Source: Allolobophora icterica (lineage: Eukaryota; Annelida; Clitellata; Crassiclitellata; Lumbricidae). Taken from it: DNA of 64,000 bases. The notes beneath the pieces are model-generated. The model saw nothing but the letters and a program-made list of their open reading frames with translations. It did no database searches and was not told the origin of the DNA. The DNA lies in the NCBI GenBank assembly GCA_963556255.1, contig OY744615.1, positions 12,463,115 to 12,527,114 of the forward strand, in the 5' to 3' direction. The translations under genes and the position numbers were made by a program. Each line of letters starts with the position of its first letter. Within the stretch, counting starts at the first letter, position 1. This document shows positions 34,172 to 43,625 of this stretch, piece after piece.

Positions 34172-34588
34172 TCAATTTCGTTCGTAATTCACATAACATA
34201 ACGCGTCTCCTTCGTTTACGACGACCGTTCCGAGGTCGTTAAAATTCTTAATATCTAGTAAAATGTCTTCCGCGCACCCAGTAACGGTATCGCTTAGCAA
34301 GCGACAACCCGCTTCTATAAATTCTGGATGGAGTGAAACTTTACACGAGCCTTTCGTCATTCGGACACCCAAGCCTAACGGTAAAACTACATTTTCTTGC
34401 GGCTGAATAGTTATCTCTTCTTGAGCGAAAAACTCCCATCGTAGACCACCCATTTGTCTTTGCGGTCTATATTTAACATCCCACATACCTTCACACGCCT
34501 GCCACCTGACGGATCTCGGTTGAGTCCTTTTTTCTGGGACATATTTAGGTTTTGTCCACCCCATTTTATGAATCGGAAATAGAGACAT
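34172..34588 (-). CDS. dUTPase-fold-like virion-type protein
   Basis: 138 residues from ATG 34588, in TATATAAAATG context. The C-terminal two thirds follow the strand order of trimeric dUTPases: ITIQPQENVVLPLGLGVRM corresponds to strands around motif 1, a middle segment VSLHPEFIEAGCRLLSDTV, then LLDIKNF and VVNEGDALCYV, which resembles the 'GDRIAQL' strand. The catalytic Asp, PRSS and Tyr-containing motifs are not conserved, so an active dUTPase is unlikely. A structural reuse of the fold is inferred. The fold call itself rests on pattern only. Confidence 0.5.
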   Translation of the reverse strand: MSLFPIHKMGWTKPKYVPEKRTQPRSVRWQACEGMWDVKYRPQRQMGGLRWEFFAQEEITIQPQENVVLPLGLGVRMTKGSCKVSLHPEFIEAGCRLLSDTVTGCAEDILLDIKNFNDLGTVVVNEGDALCYVNYERN

Positions 34589-34611
34589 TTTATATACGAT
34601 ATATCTCTTTT

Positions 34612-35208
34612 TTAAAGTAATAATCCGAGAAGCGGAATGTTTTTAAACGGTGAATCTGGTCCAAATATAAGTCCTTCCCCATTTACGAACGTATTACCTC
34701 TCTTCAGATACAGGCCTTCTCCCACACCGTTTAATCCAGATCCTTGATATGGCTTCACATATAAGCCCTGCCCTTGTTCCTCTATCTTATAGTTTTTACC
34801 TCTAGTATTGAGATATATAGCCCCACCCGTTACTTTGTCGATGACTTTAGAACCAGCCGCCGCGCCTATTCCAGTTAATGCGCCCGTTGCTAAGCTCGGT
34901 AATACGCTACCTAGTAGGAATTTACCCGCAGTTGCTAGAAACGGTAATATAGCGCCTATAAACCCTCCTTCGACTTTAGCGTTATATATTAATTGGGTTT
35001 TACTCATGTTTAGAGTCACACCTTTCCCATCCTGATACGCTTTGGTTAATTTATTGATCTGTGCTTGGGTAAGAGCTAACACGTGCTCTCCGTCTAAATC
35101 GTTGTGGCTTAGTTTGATGCTTACGCCGGTTCCCGCTTGTAGCGATCTTTTAAATTTATCTCGTTGTCCTTCCGAAACATTGACTTTGACGTTCACGTAT
35201 CGACTCAT
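34612..35208 (-). CDS. conserved small Polinton virion-type protein (Gly-rich, hydrophobic core)
   Basis: 198 residues from ATG 35208, which follows TATATATAA; an upstream in-frame start at 35271 would overlap the penton gene. The order is: VNVSEGQRDKF and a repeat-like LTQAQINKL/ AYQDGKGVTLNMSK segment, a hydrophobic Gly/Ala/Leu stretch (GGFIGAILPFLATAGKFL to about 120), then GQGLYVKP / GEGLYLKRG repeats and the C-terminal SPFKNIPLLGLLL. The last motif recurs in many Polinton proteins. It may be a membrane-active minor capsid component similar in role to adenovirus pVI, which is inference. Confidence 0.65.
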   Translation of the reverse strand: MSRYVNVKVNVSEGQRDKFKRSLQAGTGVSIKLSHNDLDGEHVLALTQAQINKLTKAYQDGKGVTLNMSKTQLIYNAKVEGGFIGAILPFLATAGKFLLGSVLPSLATGALTGIGAAAGSKVIDKVTGGAIYLNTRGKNYKIEEQGQGLYVKPYQGSGLNGVGEGLYLKRGNTFVNGEGLIFGPDSPFKNIPLLGLLL

Positions 35209-35230
35209 TTTATATATAACTAGAAAACTT

Positions 35231-36022
35231 TTAAGCTTCTCTAATATGAAACCGTATCGATAATTCCTCACCTCGCAGATTAATTAGTTTACCATTCTGA
35301 TCGACGAGAGTCGTCTCCATTGACGAAATAGTGGATAGGGTGATTGGAAGATATATCAAATTTCTAGGCGTTTCGATAATCTTATAACCGGGCCCTACAT
35401 TCGGGAAGAAGGAATAAATGATATTATCCGTAGTTCCGTTACTATAAGACGCTCCAACGATATCGCTCGTAACCCTCAGACTAGTAACACTCATTATGTC
35501 TACTATATTCTCCGATTCTTGGTACCCCGCTGAATAACGTCGGCTATTAAAACCGAGGACTTTCCCGATAGAATTCAACTCCCCAAAATCAACCAGGTAA
35601 TTTTCAGCTATATGTAAAACAGTTTTCAACGTATTACTGTTTGCATCTATCTTAATATTGTACGCGTCGTTAACCATATCGTAATGCTCTGTTTCTTTCA
35701 TGGTTCTCTGCACGTATTCGTTAATATCAGTAATTTCATAACAGCCTTCGGGGATGCGTATAGTAACCCACGTACTCCCACCATTCGGTGAATACGAAAA
35801 GCTGTTGTTATTCGCTCCGATATTCGGGAAGGAAAAATATGATTCTAGGTTGACTAAAGACATCTCGTACCTTTTATCTCTATCGAACTCTATCAACGGA
35901 TTGAACCGCGTTCTTATTCTCGAAGTCTTCTCGCTTAATAATATGTAAAACGATGTCTTCGGTTCCGTGTTACGCGCGATCCTTTCGGTATTGTCCGCAA
36001 TCTTTTGTAGATTCGATTCCAT
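35231..36022 (-). CDS. minor capsid protein (penton-like, single jelly-roll)
   Basis: 263 residues from ATG 36022. After an N-terminal coiled segment (IADNTERIARNTE) come strands typical of Polinton and virophage minor capsid proteins: YEMSLVNLESYFSFPNI, WVTIRIPEGCYEITDINEYV, LKTVLHIAENYLVDF and a final LSIRFHIREA. Such proteins form the pentameric vertices of the capsid. It lies directly behind the ATPase gene, as often seen. Confidence 0.82.
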   Translation of the reverse strand: MESNLQKIADNTERIARNTEPKTSFYILLSEKTSRIRTRFNPLIEFDRDKRYEMSLVNLESYFSFPNIGANNNSFSYSPNGGSTWVTIRIPEGCYEITDINEYVQRTMKETEHYDMVNDAYNIKIDANSNTLKTVLHIAENYLVDFGELNSIGKVLGFNSRRYSAGYQESENIVDIMSVTSLRVTSDIVGASYSNGTTDNIIYSFFPNVGPGYKIIETPRNLIYLPITLSTISSMETTLVDQNGKLINLRGEELSIRFHIREA

Positions 36023-36044
36023 TTTAACTTAACGAAAGATTTAT

Positions 36045-36821
36045 TTATAGCGGAATGTAGAATTCATCGAAGCCGCATCTATACTTGCCGTTGTTTTTAT
36101 CACTAGTCTGGTCTATTACTACAAATCCATGACGTCGCTTCCAAGCTCTTTGACATAGTTTCTTAAACTCGTCCTTAGACATGTCCGTACTCGCGTGATC
36201 TCCGTATATATGATCAATATTTTTCTGGTCTTGCGGAAACAAACAGATAAAGTTTGCATTCTCTCTAATCGTCTGCCGCGGCAATTTAAAATAGTTTTGA
36301 GCGAGGTATATGCTGTCAACATTGCTGTGCCTTCCTCGGATGTAGTAGGCCTCGCATTTATTCTGCTTTTCTAGCTGCAAATCATCAAATATCATTAGGT
36401 TCTTCTTCTCCGGATCCAATTCTCTCGGGTCTGGTACGTCTTCTGCTGATTCAAAGAACTTGGAAGATATATCAGATTTCTCATTCAGTTGTTTAGCCAT
36501 TTCCTCAACTACAACTGCTGGTGAAAGATTTTGTTCTATGATCTCGTCTTGGTTATCGAATAACACGACTATGAATTCCTTAGGTAGCTTTTCTTCAAAT
36601 GCTTTTTTCAAGATTTTATACTCTGGTTGAAAGAGAGACCGACCGAATATTTGTAGATTGTTGTAATCTAACCACCTAGGTCTTATAAGTAAGTTCAACA
36701 GTAATGTAGTCTTACCACAACCAGACTTTCCTACGATTAATCCCCTTATGCTTCTCGGTAAAAGAGGATTATTGAATCTCTTAGATAGCGCACCGTTCCA
36801 CGAAAGATTTACGACCTCCAT
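36045..36821 (-). CDS. FtsK/HerA-type genome-packaging ATPase
   Basis: 258 residues from ATG 36821, intact. Walker A is GKSGCGKT (31-38), Walker B NLMIFDD (141-147), and the motif YLAQNYFKLPRQTIRENAN with the sensor Gln follows at about 169-187. The C-terminus has GFDEFYI. This matches the A32-like packaging ATPases of Polintons, virophages and NCLDVs, which pump DNA into preformed capsids. Confidence 0.93.
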   Translation of the reverse strand: MEVVNLSWNGALSKRFNNPLLPRSIRGLIVGKSGCGKTTLLLNLLIRPRWLDYNNLQIFGRSLFQPEYKILKKAFEEKLPKEFIVVLFDNQDEIIEQNLSPAVVVEEMAKQLNEKSDISSKFFESAEDVPDPRELDPEKKNLMIFDDLQLEKQNKCEAYYIRGRHSNVDSIYLAQNYFKLPRQTIRENANFICLFPQDQKNIDHIYGDHASTDMSKDEFKKLCQRAWKRRHGFVVIDQTSDKNNGKYRCGFDEFYIPL

Positions 36822-36851
36822 TTTAAATATATCTAGTTGTATTTAAAAAGG

Positions 36852-37367
36852 ATGTATTGCGTAAAATGTAAAAATCATACTAAAACTAGTAATGCACAGA
36901 CCGTTATGACGAAGAATGGGAGGTTGATGCTCAGAGGCACGTGCGATGTTTGTGGAAAAATAAAGACGCAGTTCGTGAAAGCGGCACAAGGCGGTGATCT
37001 AGTTGGATCTCTAAATTCGGTAACTAGCGGTATTAAGTTGCCTTGGGCTAAATTCCCAGGTGAGATGCATTTACCAGGCCATCAGTTTACAGGACCAGGA
37101 ACTAGACTAGATTTGCGGTTGAATCCTGATGGAACTCCAAAAGAGTGGTCTAAACCCGTTGATAGGGTTGATAGTGCCGCGTATATTCATGATTTAGCTT
37201 ACAACCAGCACACTGATACGGCTTCTAGGAATGTCGCTGATAGAACGATGATTAATGATTTGAATAATATTCCTAATCCTAGCTTGCGGGAACGAATAGA
37301 GAGGAGCATAGTCAAGCCTATTTTATATACTAAAGCGAGTCTCGGGTTAGGTTTAAAAAAAGCCTAA
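36852..37367 (+). CDS. zinc-ribbon plus phospholipase A2-like protein
   Basis: 171 residues from ATG 36852, which follows TATTTAAAAAGG. An N-terminal zinc ribbon (C3, C6, C31, C34: YCVKCKN ... TCDVCGK) precedes a parvovirus-VP1-type PLA2 domain: calcium loop GPGTRLD (81-87), Asp-rich middle, and the catalytic pair HDLAY (113-117, H113 and D114). In parvoviruses and adintoviruses this domain helps leave the endosome. The C-terminus is basic. It is divergent from the ATPase gene, with about 30 bp between start codons. Confidence 0.82.
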   Translation: MYCVKCKNHTKTSNAQTVMTKNGRLMLRGTCDVCGKIKTQFVKAAQGGDLVGSLNSVTSGIKLPWAKFPGEMHLPGHQFTGPGTRLDLRLNPDGTPKEWSKPVDRVDSAAYIHDLAYNQHTDTASRNVADRTMINDLNNIPNPSLRERIERSIVKPILYTKASLGLGLKKA

Positions 37368-37777
37368 AATTACAAACCGACCTGAAATGGACCGACGAGC
37401 TCGCGGATGAACTACATAAACCAGTAGTAAGGCATTTTAGAAAGAGGAAGGTGTATGTTAGTGGGATAGACGAGATATGGGCGGCTGACTTAGTAGATAT
37501 GCAAGCATTCGCTAAGGATAACGATGGTGTGAAATACCTGTTAACCGTTATAGACGTGTTTTCAAAGTACGGATGGATCATGCCATTGAATGATAAGAGT
37601 GGGAAATCTACAGCAAGCGGTTTCGTGAAGATACTCGAGAGTTCTTTAATTGGTTCTATAGCTGAGACGACATATAGAGACGGCATTGTCCCAACCAAGC
37701 GTGTGATCCTACAGGGATTTCCAACGGTCTATAGATTCATGCACATAGAATTAGCCTTGAACCGAGCACTCGGCTGA
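37334..37777 (+). pseudogene. Polinton integrase (rve), truncated
   Basis: The open frame from 37334 lacks an ATG and overlaps the PLA2 gene end. It contains the family's LHKPVVRHFRKRKVYV leader and the start of the retroviral-type catalytic core, VSGIDEIWAADLVDMQ (first catalytic Asp) and YLLTVIDVFSKYGWI. After SGFVKILESS the expected second Asp (W-D-KG-EF block) and Glu are missing, and a 40-residue unrelated tail follows. Its stop codon TGA (37775-37777) lies exactly at the inner edge of the right terminal repeat. Integrases of this class insert the element and are normally near 300-400 residues, so this one cannot be active. Confidence 0.85.
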
Positions 37778-37924
37778 TTTTATTTGACCCATGTGTCTAG
37801 ACTCGTGCATAGCGAAGAGTTTTCATCCTACGCTACAGGTTAGTAACTGTTCGCAAACCTAATAGGTCAGGTTTTGAACCCAGGACTGGTCAAATGCGTT
37901 AGCTGCCGATCTTTCTATCTACTG

Positions 37925-38160
37925 TTGTATGTACGTATGAGTGTATGTATGTATTTATGTATGTATGTATTTATGTATGTATATATGTATATATGTATGT
38001 GTGTATACATGTATGTATGTATATATGTATGTATGTGTAGATGTATTTATGTATACATGTATGTATGTATATGTATATATGCATGTATATATGTATATAT
38101 GTAGGTATATATGTATATTATGCATGTATGTATATATGTTTGTATGTATATATGTGTGAA
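37925..38160. repeat. (TGTATGTA)n-like tract in right TIR
   Basis: About 235 bp of TGTATGTATA/TATGTATT units, against about 115 bp in the left repeat, so the two arms have expanded independently. Confidence 0.9.
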
Positions 38161-38192
38161 ATATAGGTTATTATTTCCTAGCCTGGGGGATT

Positions 38193-38771
38193 ATTATTAT
38201 TATTATTATTAATGAGCTTTTATATAGCGCCCCTTCAAGGTTATCTACTCAGGAGCGCTCCTAGTCCAACCACGGCTAAAGAGAGTAGTTTTTAAGTTTG
38301 CAAGAAACAAGGTAGAGTGAGTCATAGGGACCAGGCGAAGTGCAACCGGAAGGCCATTCCAGGTTGCAGGTCCAGCGACCGAAAAAGAACGTCGCTGCAT
38401 AATGGCTGTCCGCGTGCGGGGGACCAATAGCTCGGCCTGGTCAGCCGAGCGAAGAGCAGATCTCCGCAGGACCCCCGAGGTAGAGCGACACAACTCCCGC
38501 AGATATGGGGGAGCAAGTCCCTCTAGACAACGCCTAACCAGTGCAGAGACCCTATAGGCGATCCGCAGCGGGAAAGGGAGCCAGTGCAGAACATCCCGCA
38601 TATAAAGAGAAACCTGGCCAAATCTGGGGATGCGACCAATAAGACGTGCGGCTGCACGCAAAACCCGGTCCAAACACCCAAGGCGGGCAGCTGGGAGGCC
38701 AGCGTAAAGGGCGCTACAGTAGTCCAGACGGGAAACCACAAACTCATGGACAAGGATAGAAGTCATACCCC
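38193..38771 (-). mobile_element. LINE 3' end inserted in the Polinton TIR
   Basis: On the minus strand a frame (38766 to 38245) encodes the C-terminal part of a CR1/L2-like reverse transcriptase: SRLDYCSALYAGLP, ARLIGRIPRF, LHWLPFPLRI and SVAGPATWNGLP. The 3' end carries GGGGCGCTATATAAAAG and an (AAT)n tail. GGGGGATT stands on both sides (38185-38192 and 38772-38779), a likely target duplication, although the TIR iterons themselves contain this word. Confidence 0.85.
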
Positions 38772-39159
38772 GGGGGATTCTGTCCGGGGGGATAATGTCC
38801 GGGGGGATAATGTCCGGGAAATTTTAGAGAATTGCACATTGCCGTATGGTACTTTTAGCCTATTTTGACGATCGGAAACCGAATTGTAGACTTTGTATTT
38901 TATGCTTAGGAAGTTAGGCTAGGCCTACTATTACTAATCATAGTATAGCCTGTATGGAAAACATGACATAAAAACTTACGCACTCATGTCTTACTTCGCG
39001 ATGTATTGTAAACATAAATATTTGAATGGCGATTTATTGGCGGCCGGTTATATTAGTAACTTGACTGGGCCAACACCAACCGTTGGATGCCCCCTCCCGG
39101 CTGGATGCCCGGGGCCGTCGCCCCCTCCGCACCCCCCTCTGCACGCCACTGTCATCAAG

Positions 39160-41039
39160 TGTGTGTGTGTCAGTGTGTGTGTGTGTGTAAAACAAAACAA
39201 ATGTAACGCTCCTCTCATTGGCTGCAATGACGTCACAATGACAAATGACGTCAAAAACTGGACGATCACTTTGTTCAAAGTAAATTTCAATATAATTTTA
39301 TCGTAAACGGCTCCTCTTTTAAGCTAACGGCTTAAAACTCGCTTAAAATAATTTATTCTCTAAAACGCTGCGAAAGAGCTTAACGAGCTTTAAAGGGTCA
39401 GAAACATAACGAAGTTATCTGAAAACCTAACACAAACGGCATTCGCAAATTGATTTGATATAGCGCCGATACATAAACGAGATCGACCTAATATACGTAG
39501 TCGACGTTTGAAAGACCAATTTACGGCCAAGTTACTTAGACCGCGCGGCTTCAAACGAGCAGGCTTACGCTGGCCAATTTACTTAGACTTAGACGCACAA
39601 AATAGTCATTATGTTCCGCTACTATAGGCCATCTAGCGATTAACAACATTATTCAGCTTCAAATTCACAGCTGAGCTTATTCGCACACTGAAAATACATT
39701 TTCAATTTGTTTATCCGCTTTAGCGACTTGAAATGATATATCGCCGATAAATAATACCCCCTGTACAATTAGAAAATGCATTTTAAAATTTCTTTTACCG
39801 TATTAGGACGGGCTAACATCTAGTGCTTGACGGTTTCGCTGCGAAAGCGATCATCCCGAAAGTCCTTCATTGATCACAGCACCCTTAACTTGCCTAGATG
39901 TCACGCACTCACACGTCCTTAAATGTAGGCCTACTTTGTGCTTATAATCTTATCTATTCCAGTGACTTTAATGATGCGATACCGTTATGCACAGCTCATC
40001 ATAAACTCCTTTTTCAATTTCTGCACTAATCAACAGAAAACCGCATAAAAATTTTTAAAGTAAATTTAAATGCAAATGAAATCGAAGCTTTCGTAAAACC
40101 ATCCAGTCTTCAAAGTTCAACCAATTTCGGCATTCGCGATCGAAAATCAATTTCGATAACGGAAGCTTTTCGTTTGATGTTCTGATATACAGAGTCTTAA
40201 GTTGAAAACAATATAATGTCTTCTGAACAGCCCTCGTCGAATGTAAAAGAGCTCAAAGAAAGTAGTAGATGACAGAGACCATAATTATCTTCACTTCTAG
40301 CGTAATTGAAGACGTCTTACATTTGATCAGGAAGGAGTCTATAGTTTTGTCCAGCTGTTTCATATTTGATTTAATCGGCGCCTGTTTGAACTGTATCAAT
40401 TGCTCTGAGTGTAACTGGATAATGAAGGAAACAATAAGAAATTGTAAGGTACCAATTTATAACACGTCATCCACTAATATAAACAAGAAACTGTCTCTAA
40501 GTGTAACTAGATTCTGAAAGAAACAATGAGGCATTGTAACTAAACAATATATAGGATTTTTTATTTTTATAAACCAGAAATTGTATACAACTGACACGGG
40601 GCAGAGTTATGTAATGAAAACATAATTTATTTAGCGCCTCTCTACGGACACTTCGTAGAAGCACGCCCAACCCATACACATATATACTGGATTGGTTTAA
40701 CAAACGACAGAATGAATGAATTAAAACTCTCAGCAATTCTTATGTCACGTGGCTTTTTATTTCACTTGGAAAAGCTAACCACACCAAATCTCCAATGTTT
40801 CACAAAGGATTTTTGATACTGCCATAGCAGAGCTTCTCCGAATGGAACTGGTGCTTACAACGAGCTTAGCCAAACAGGTCATCCTTACTCGGTTATCCAG
40901 GAAGCAGGTGAGCTATTTTATATTCAATCAAACTGCAATAGAATCGTATTATTCATGTGTCCTTTAGATCTGCAGAGAATGCTGTCAGCAGACTAGGAAA
41001 ATTTGCAGTTGGGTTCTACCAGGTTCAGTTTAATCTGTC
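39160..41039. other. intergenic, no gene seen
   Basis: A (GT)n tract follows the hAT end at 39159-39188. A diverged 90-bp direct duplication (GTAACTNGAT-type words near 40410 and 40500) is the only other structure seen. Confidence 0.4.
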
Positions 41040-42410
41040 TTCTATCATATGTCATACATGTGCTATTAGGGTAGAATGTAAACTAGCGACCTTATTAGAC
41101 AGCGTTAACAATGAAGCACATCCATTGTGCATGTTCTCTCCATTAAGAGATTTGTCTCAAGAACACAATGTCATATTACAAACATCAGCTAATATTTGAA
41201 ACAAACAAAGAAAGTTATACGACAAAGAAGGAAATGCGCATCGTAATTGTCTGATGTATCCTCTGCATATCCTTTATAAATCAAAGGGGTCATTATTCTT
41301 AAAAAACAAATATCAGCTGATTCAGATATATCAACGCGGCTTGAATATCGGTATACACTTCTGTAATTAGATGTTGGGAGTTAGGATAAGACGCCGATGG
41401 AGGTAACTATCCCTGAGTTCTCATAAGCCGAATTCTTAAGCCTGGTGCAAAAAATCGCAGCTGCTTCGTATTCACGGTTGCCTCTCGAGTTAGGTTAAAA
41501 TATCCACACTTAGGTAAAACATCGTAATGAACTGCTTTTTCTTTGTTTCGTAATACAATCTATAAAGCATTATTCGACCAAATTTTACTCCAGTTTAAAG
41601 TTTTTGTTCCAAATAGAATTATGTTCCCAAAGATATTTTCAGCCACAGTGAGATTATTGTCGATCGTATCCAAAAACAACTGCACAGACTACCTATATTG
41701 TTTTTCTGAGATGGTAGCCACACACAAAATCTGTCCATCAGTGCTCAGAAAACTTAAAATATTTCTAGAGCTCTATTCTGAGTTGTTACTGATGATAACA
41801 CTAAGATCACCTGAGTTCAAGTTTCGAGTATTCGCGTCGAACCTGTAGGGCCTATAGTATCCCTATACGTTCCCACTCAACATTTCAACCGCAAAATTCT
41901 GATGGTTTTCTCCATCCAGAAACATTTGCACATCATTGAAACCAACTGCTTCTTTAGGCCTTCAGTGGCTGATAATATGCCTATCAGGGCTTAAGAAACT
42001 AATACACCTGCCATAGCTCTCTTCTACGTTGTGGCTGACGACGAATTCTCTATTAATTTTCTGAAGTGCATGGAACGGACCTAAGAAGTCGTTGGGAGGT
42101 AAAACACTTCTTTCAAGTTTCGAGTCTTGATCGAAAATTGCCAACCGCAGAAGATCCTGAAAGCGCCTCAGCACCAGGAATTGATCATCATTGGCTACAA
42201 TACTGACAAACTGATTTCATAGTCTAATTTCCACAACCATTTGTCAACTCTATTGTTGTCTATGTCCATCTCCCGATGCAATCGAGTATCGAGTCACTTA
42301 CGTATAAAGTGTTCGTGCTCTCAACGCCAACCATGTCTTCAGGCCGTCCAATGTCTTCTACAATGGTTATCATCAGCAGATCGTGCGGAATGCTATCCTC
42401 GTTTGTGTAT
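41040..42410 (-). pseudogene. paralogous copy of the propeller gene, decayed
   Basis: Sequence similarity to 19000-20240 runs through the 3' flank and most of the propeller exon, for example LSPDRHIISH and PFHALQKINREFVVSH on the minus strand (41962-42174). Multiple frameshifts and stops break the frame, and the upstream exon borders are not found. With the fragment at 21440-21650 this makes a local gene family; the large mobile-element nest lies between the copies. Confidence 0.8.
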
Positions 42411-43251
42411 TTTCGACCCAGGCGCCTCTGAACTCTTAGAGACTGGCTCCGGCTTCTTTGTTGCTGGAGAAGTGTAATTCTGCCGTGGTTTTTCTTCGTC
42501 GCCTGCTAGGCTGACATTTATACGGTATTATAGTTCTCTCTGCTGTACGTTTTCGCCATTAAACTTCAATTTTACCTTAAGCCACTCGCTTTATACTGCC
42601 CCTAGAAGAATAAGATAACAATGTATATATATACATGTATAAATTGTATATATACATATACATATATTTATATTGCCAGTGCTTCTGGGTGCCTCTCGTC
42701 GTCCTTTTCATTGTTTTTTCCCTTGTCCGTTTTGGTCTGCTTGTCATCACTTCATCGCTCCATTATCCCCTCCATCTATGAATTATAAATCAGCCGATAT
42801 ACTCGACGCAACCGACTTTACATAGACGCCCAAAGTAATAGCGCTGTATAAACTTAGTTAGGGCCTTCACTGTATTAGGGAACCAGATGTTTTCGTGAGT
42901 CGCGCGGGACTTCTAAAGACATTTACATCGGAGCGGATCACTCCAGAGGAATATGCGTTGCGCAGACAACGTGAATGCGGAGCTGATGGATTGCATACTT
43001 ATTCCCAGTTTGTCCAACAGAACAGTTTGCATCTGGTGCTTGGAAGGCAGATGTTGTGCGCCGAAGCCTGCATTGGGATTTAGCCAGTGTTGTTTCAGTT
43101 AACGACTCTTGAATAAGAACGAAAATGATTGCATTTCAGTTGACAGAAAAAAGAACAAGATCAGATCTGACACACTTTAGCCATCACTTTAGCCATCCAA
43201 TAAAGTGTCTGTATTCCGAAACGACCTAATTTTCTCAACAGTGGATTGGCT
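42411..43251. other. no supported gene
   Basis: A (TATA)n-rich tract lies at 42620-42670. A 62-codon frame at 42895-43083 with a GADGLHTYSQF segment has no clear splice sites or family. Confidence 0.35.
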
Positions 43252-43617
43252 CAGGGCATATTTTAACTGTATAACTAGTGGGACAAATGTCCCAGTAGTC
43301 TTAGGATTTGTCCCAGTAGTCAGACTGATTTGTCCCAGGCAATGTATGTATAAAGTACAACTAGTGGGACAAATGTTGGAAGAATTTAAAGATTTGTCCC
43401 AGTAGTAAAATGAGAAAGGTATGACATTACTGTTGAATGACCCGTTGTTATTGGCTGATTGGCTGGGAGACCCCAGAAAAGTTGTAAAAAAGAAGGTGAT
43501 GACTAAAAAAAAAAAGGTCATAAATTTTTTTGGGAGATGAATTTGTAGAAAAAGTCTAAAAGTTTTAAGTTTTGGAGATTTTGGCCCAGTAGTCAAAATT
43601 CCTTAAAATATGCACTG
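43252..43617. mobile_element. hAT-type MITE, exact 8-bp duplication GATTGGCT
   Basis: Ends read CAGGGCATATTTTAA (left) and, reversed, CAGTGCATATTTTAA (right). GATTGGCT flanks both sides exactly (43244-43251 and 43618-43625). The interior holds several copies, in both orientations, of ACTAGTGGGACAAAT or ATTTGTCCCAGTAGT, so the element can fold on itself. No transposase. Confidence 0.88.
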
Positions 43618-43625
43618 GATTGGCT

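Larger units (their letters stand above)
24257..38815. mobile_element. Polinton/Maverick (adintovirus-like) element
   Basis: About 14.6 kb bounded by long terminal inverted repeats whose tips are GGACATTATCC. The flanking 6-mers gggaac and gggaaa match at five of six positions, in keeping with the usual 6-bp Polinton duplication. Inside are the defining genes: protein-primed PolB, retroviral-type integrase (broken), adenain-like protease, packaging ATPase, and major and minor capsid proteins. TAGGCCTA, frequent in the surrounding DNA, was not seen inside. Damage is light: three single-base frameshifts, integrase truncation and one LINE insertion. I infer fairly recent integration. Confidence 0.92.
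37775..38815 (-). repeat. Polinton right terminal inverted repeat, split by a LINE
   Basis: 37775-37925 is the reverse complement of the inner left repeat. A (TGTATGTA)n-like tract follows (37925-38155), longer than its left partner. A LINE fragment (38193-38771) then interrupts the outer iterons, which resume at 38772-38815 (GGGGGATAATGTCC units). Confidence 0.88.
24137..39151. mobile_element. hAT-like MITE split by a Polinton insertion
   Basis: The left end reads CAGTGGCGTGCAGAGG from 24137, and the reverse complement of the right end (to 39151) begins with the same 16 bases. The exact 8-mer TCATCAAG flanks both ends (24129-24136 and 39152-39159). An 8-bp duplication and a CAG-start TIR are hAT hallmarks. 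Without the Polinton the element would be about 450 bp, with GC-rich ends (GATGCCCGGGGCC near both) and no transposase. Confidence 0.85.

Noticed and set aside
38966..39306. 106-codon open frame at the right side of the nest
   Set aside because: It runs through the hAT MITE end and its target duplication and has no domain.
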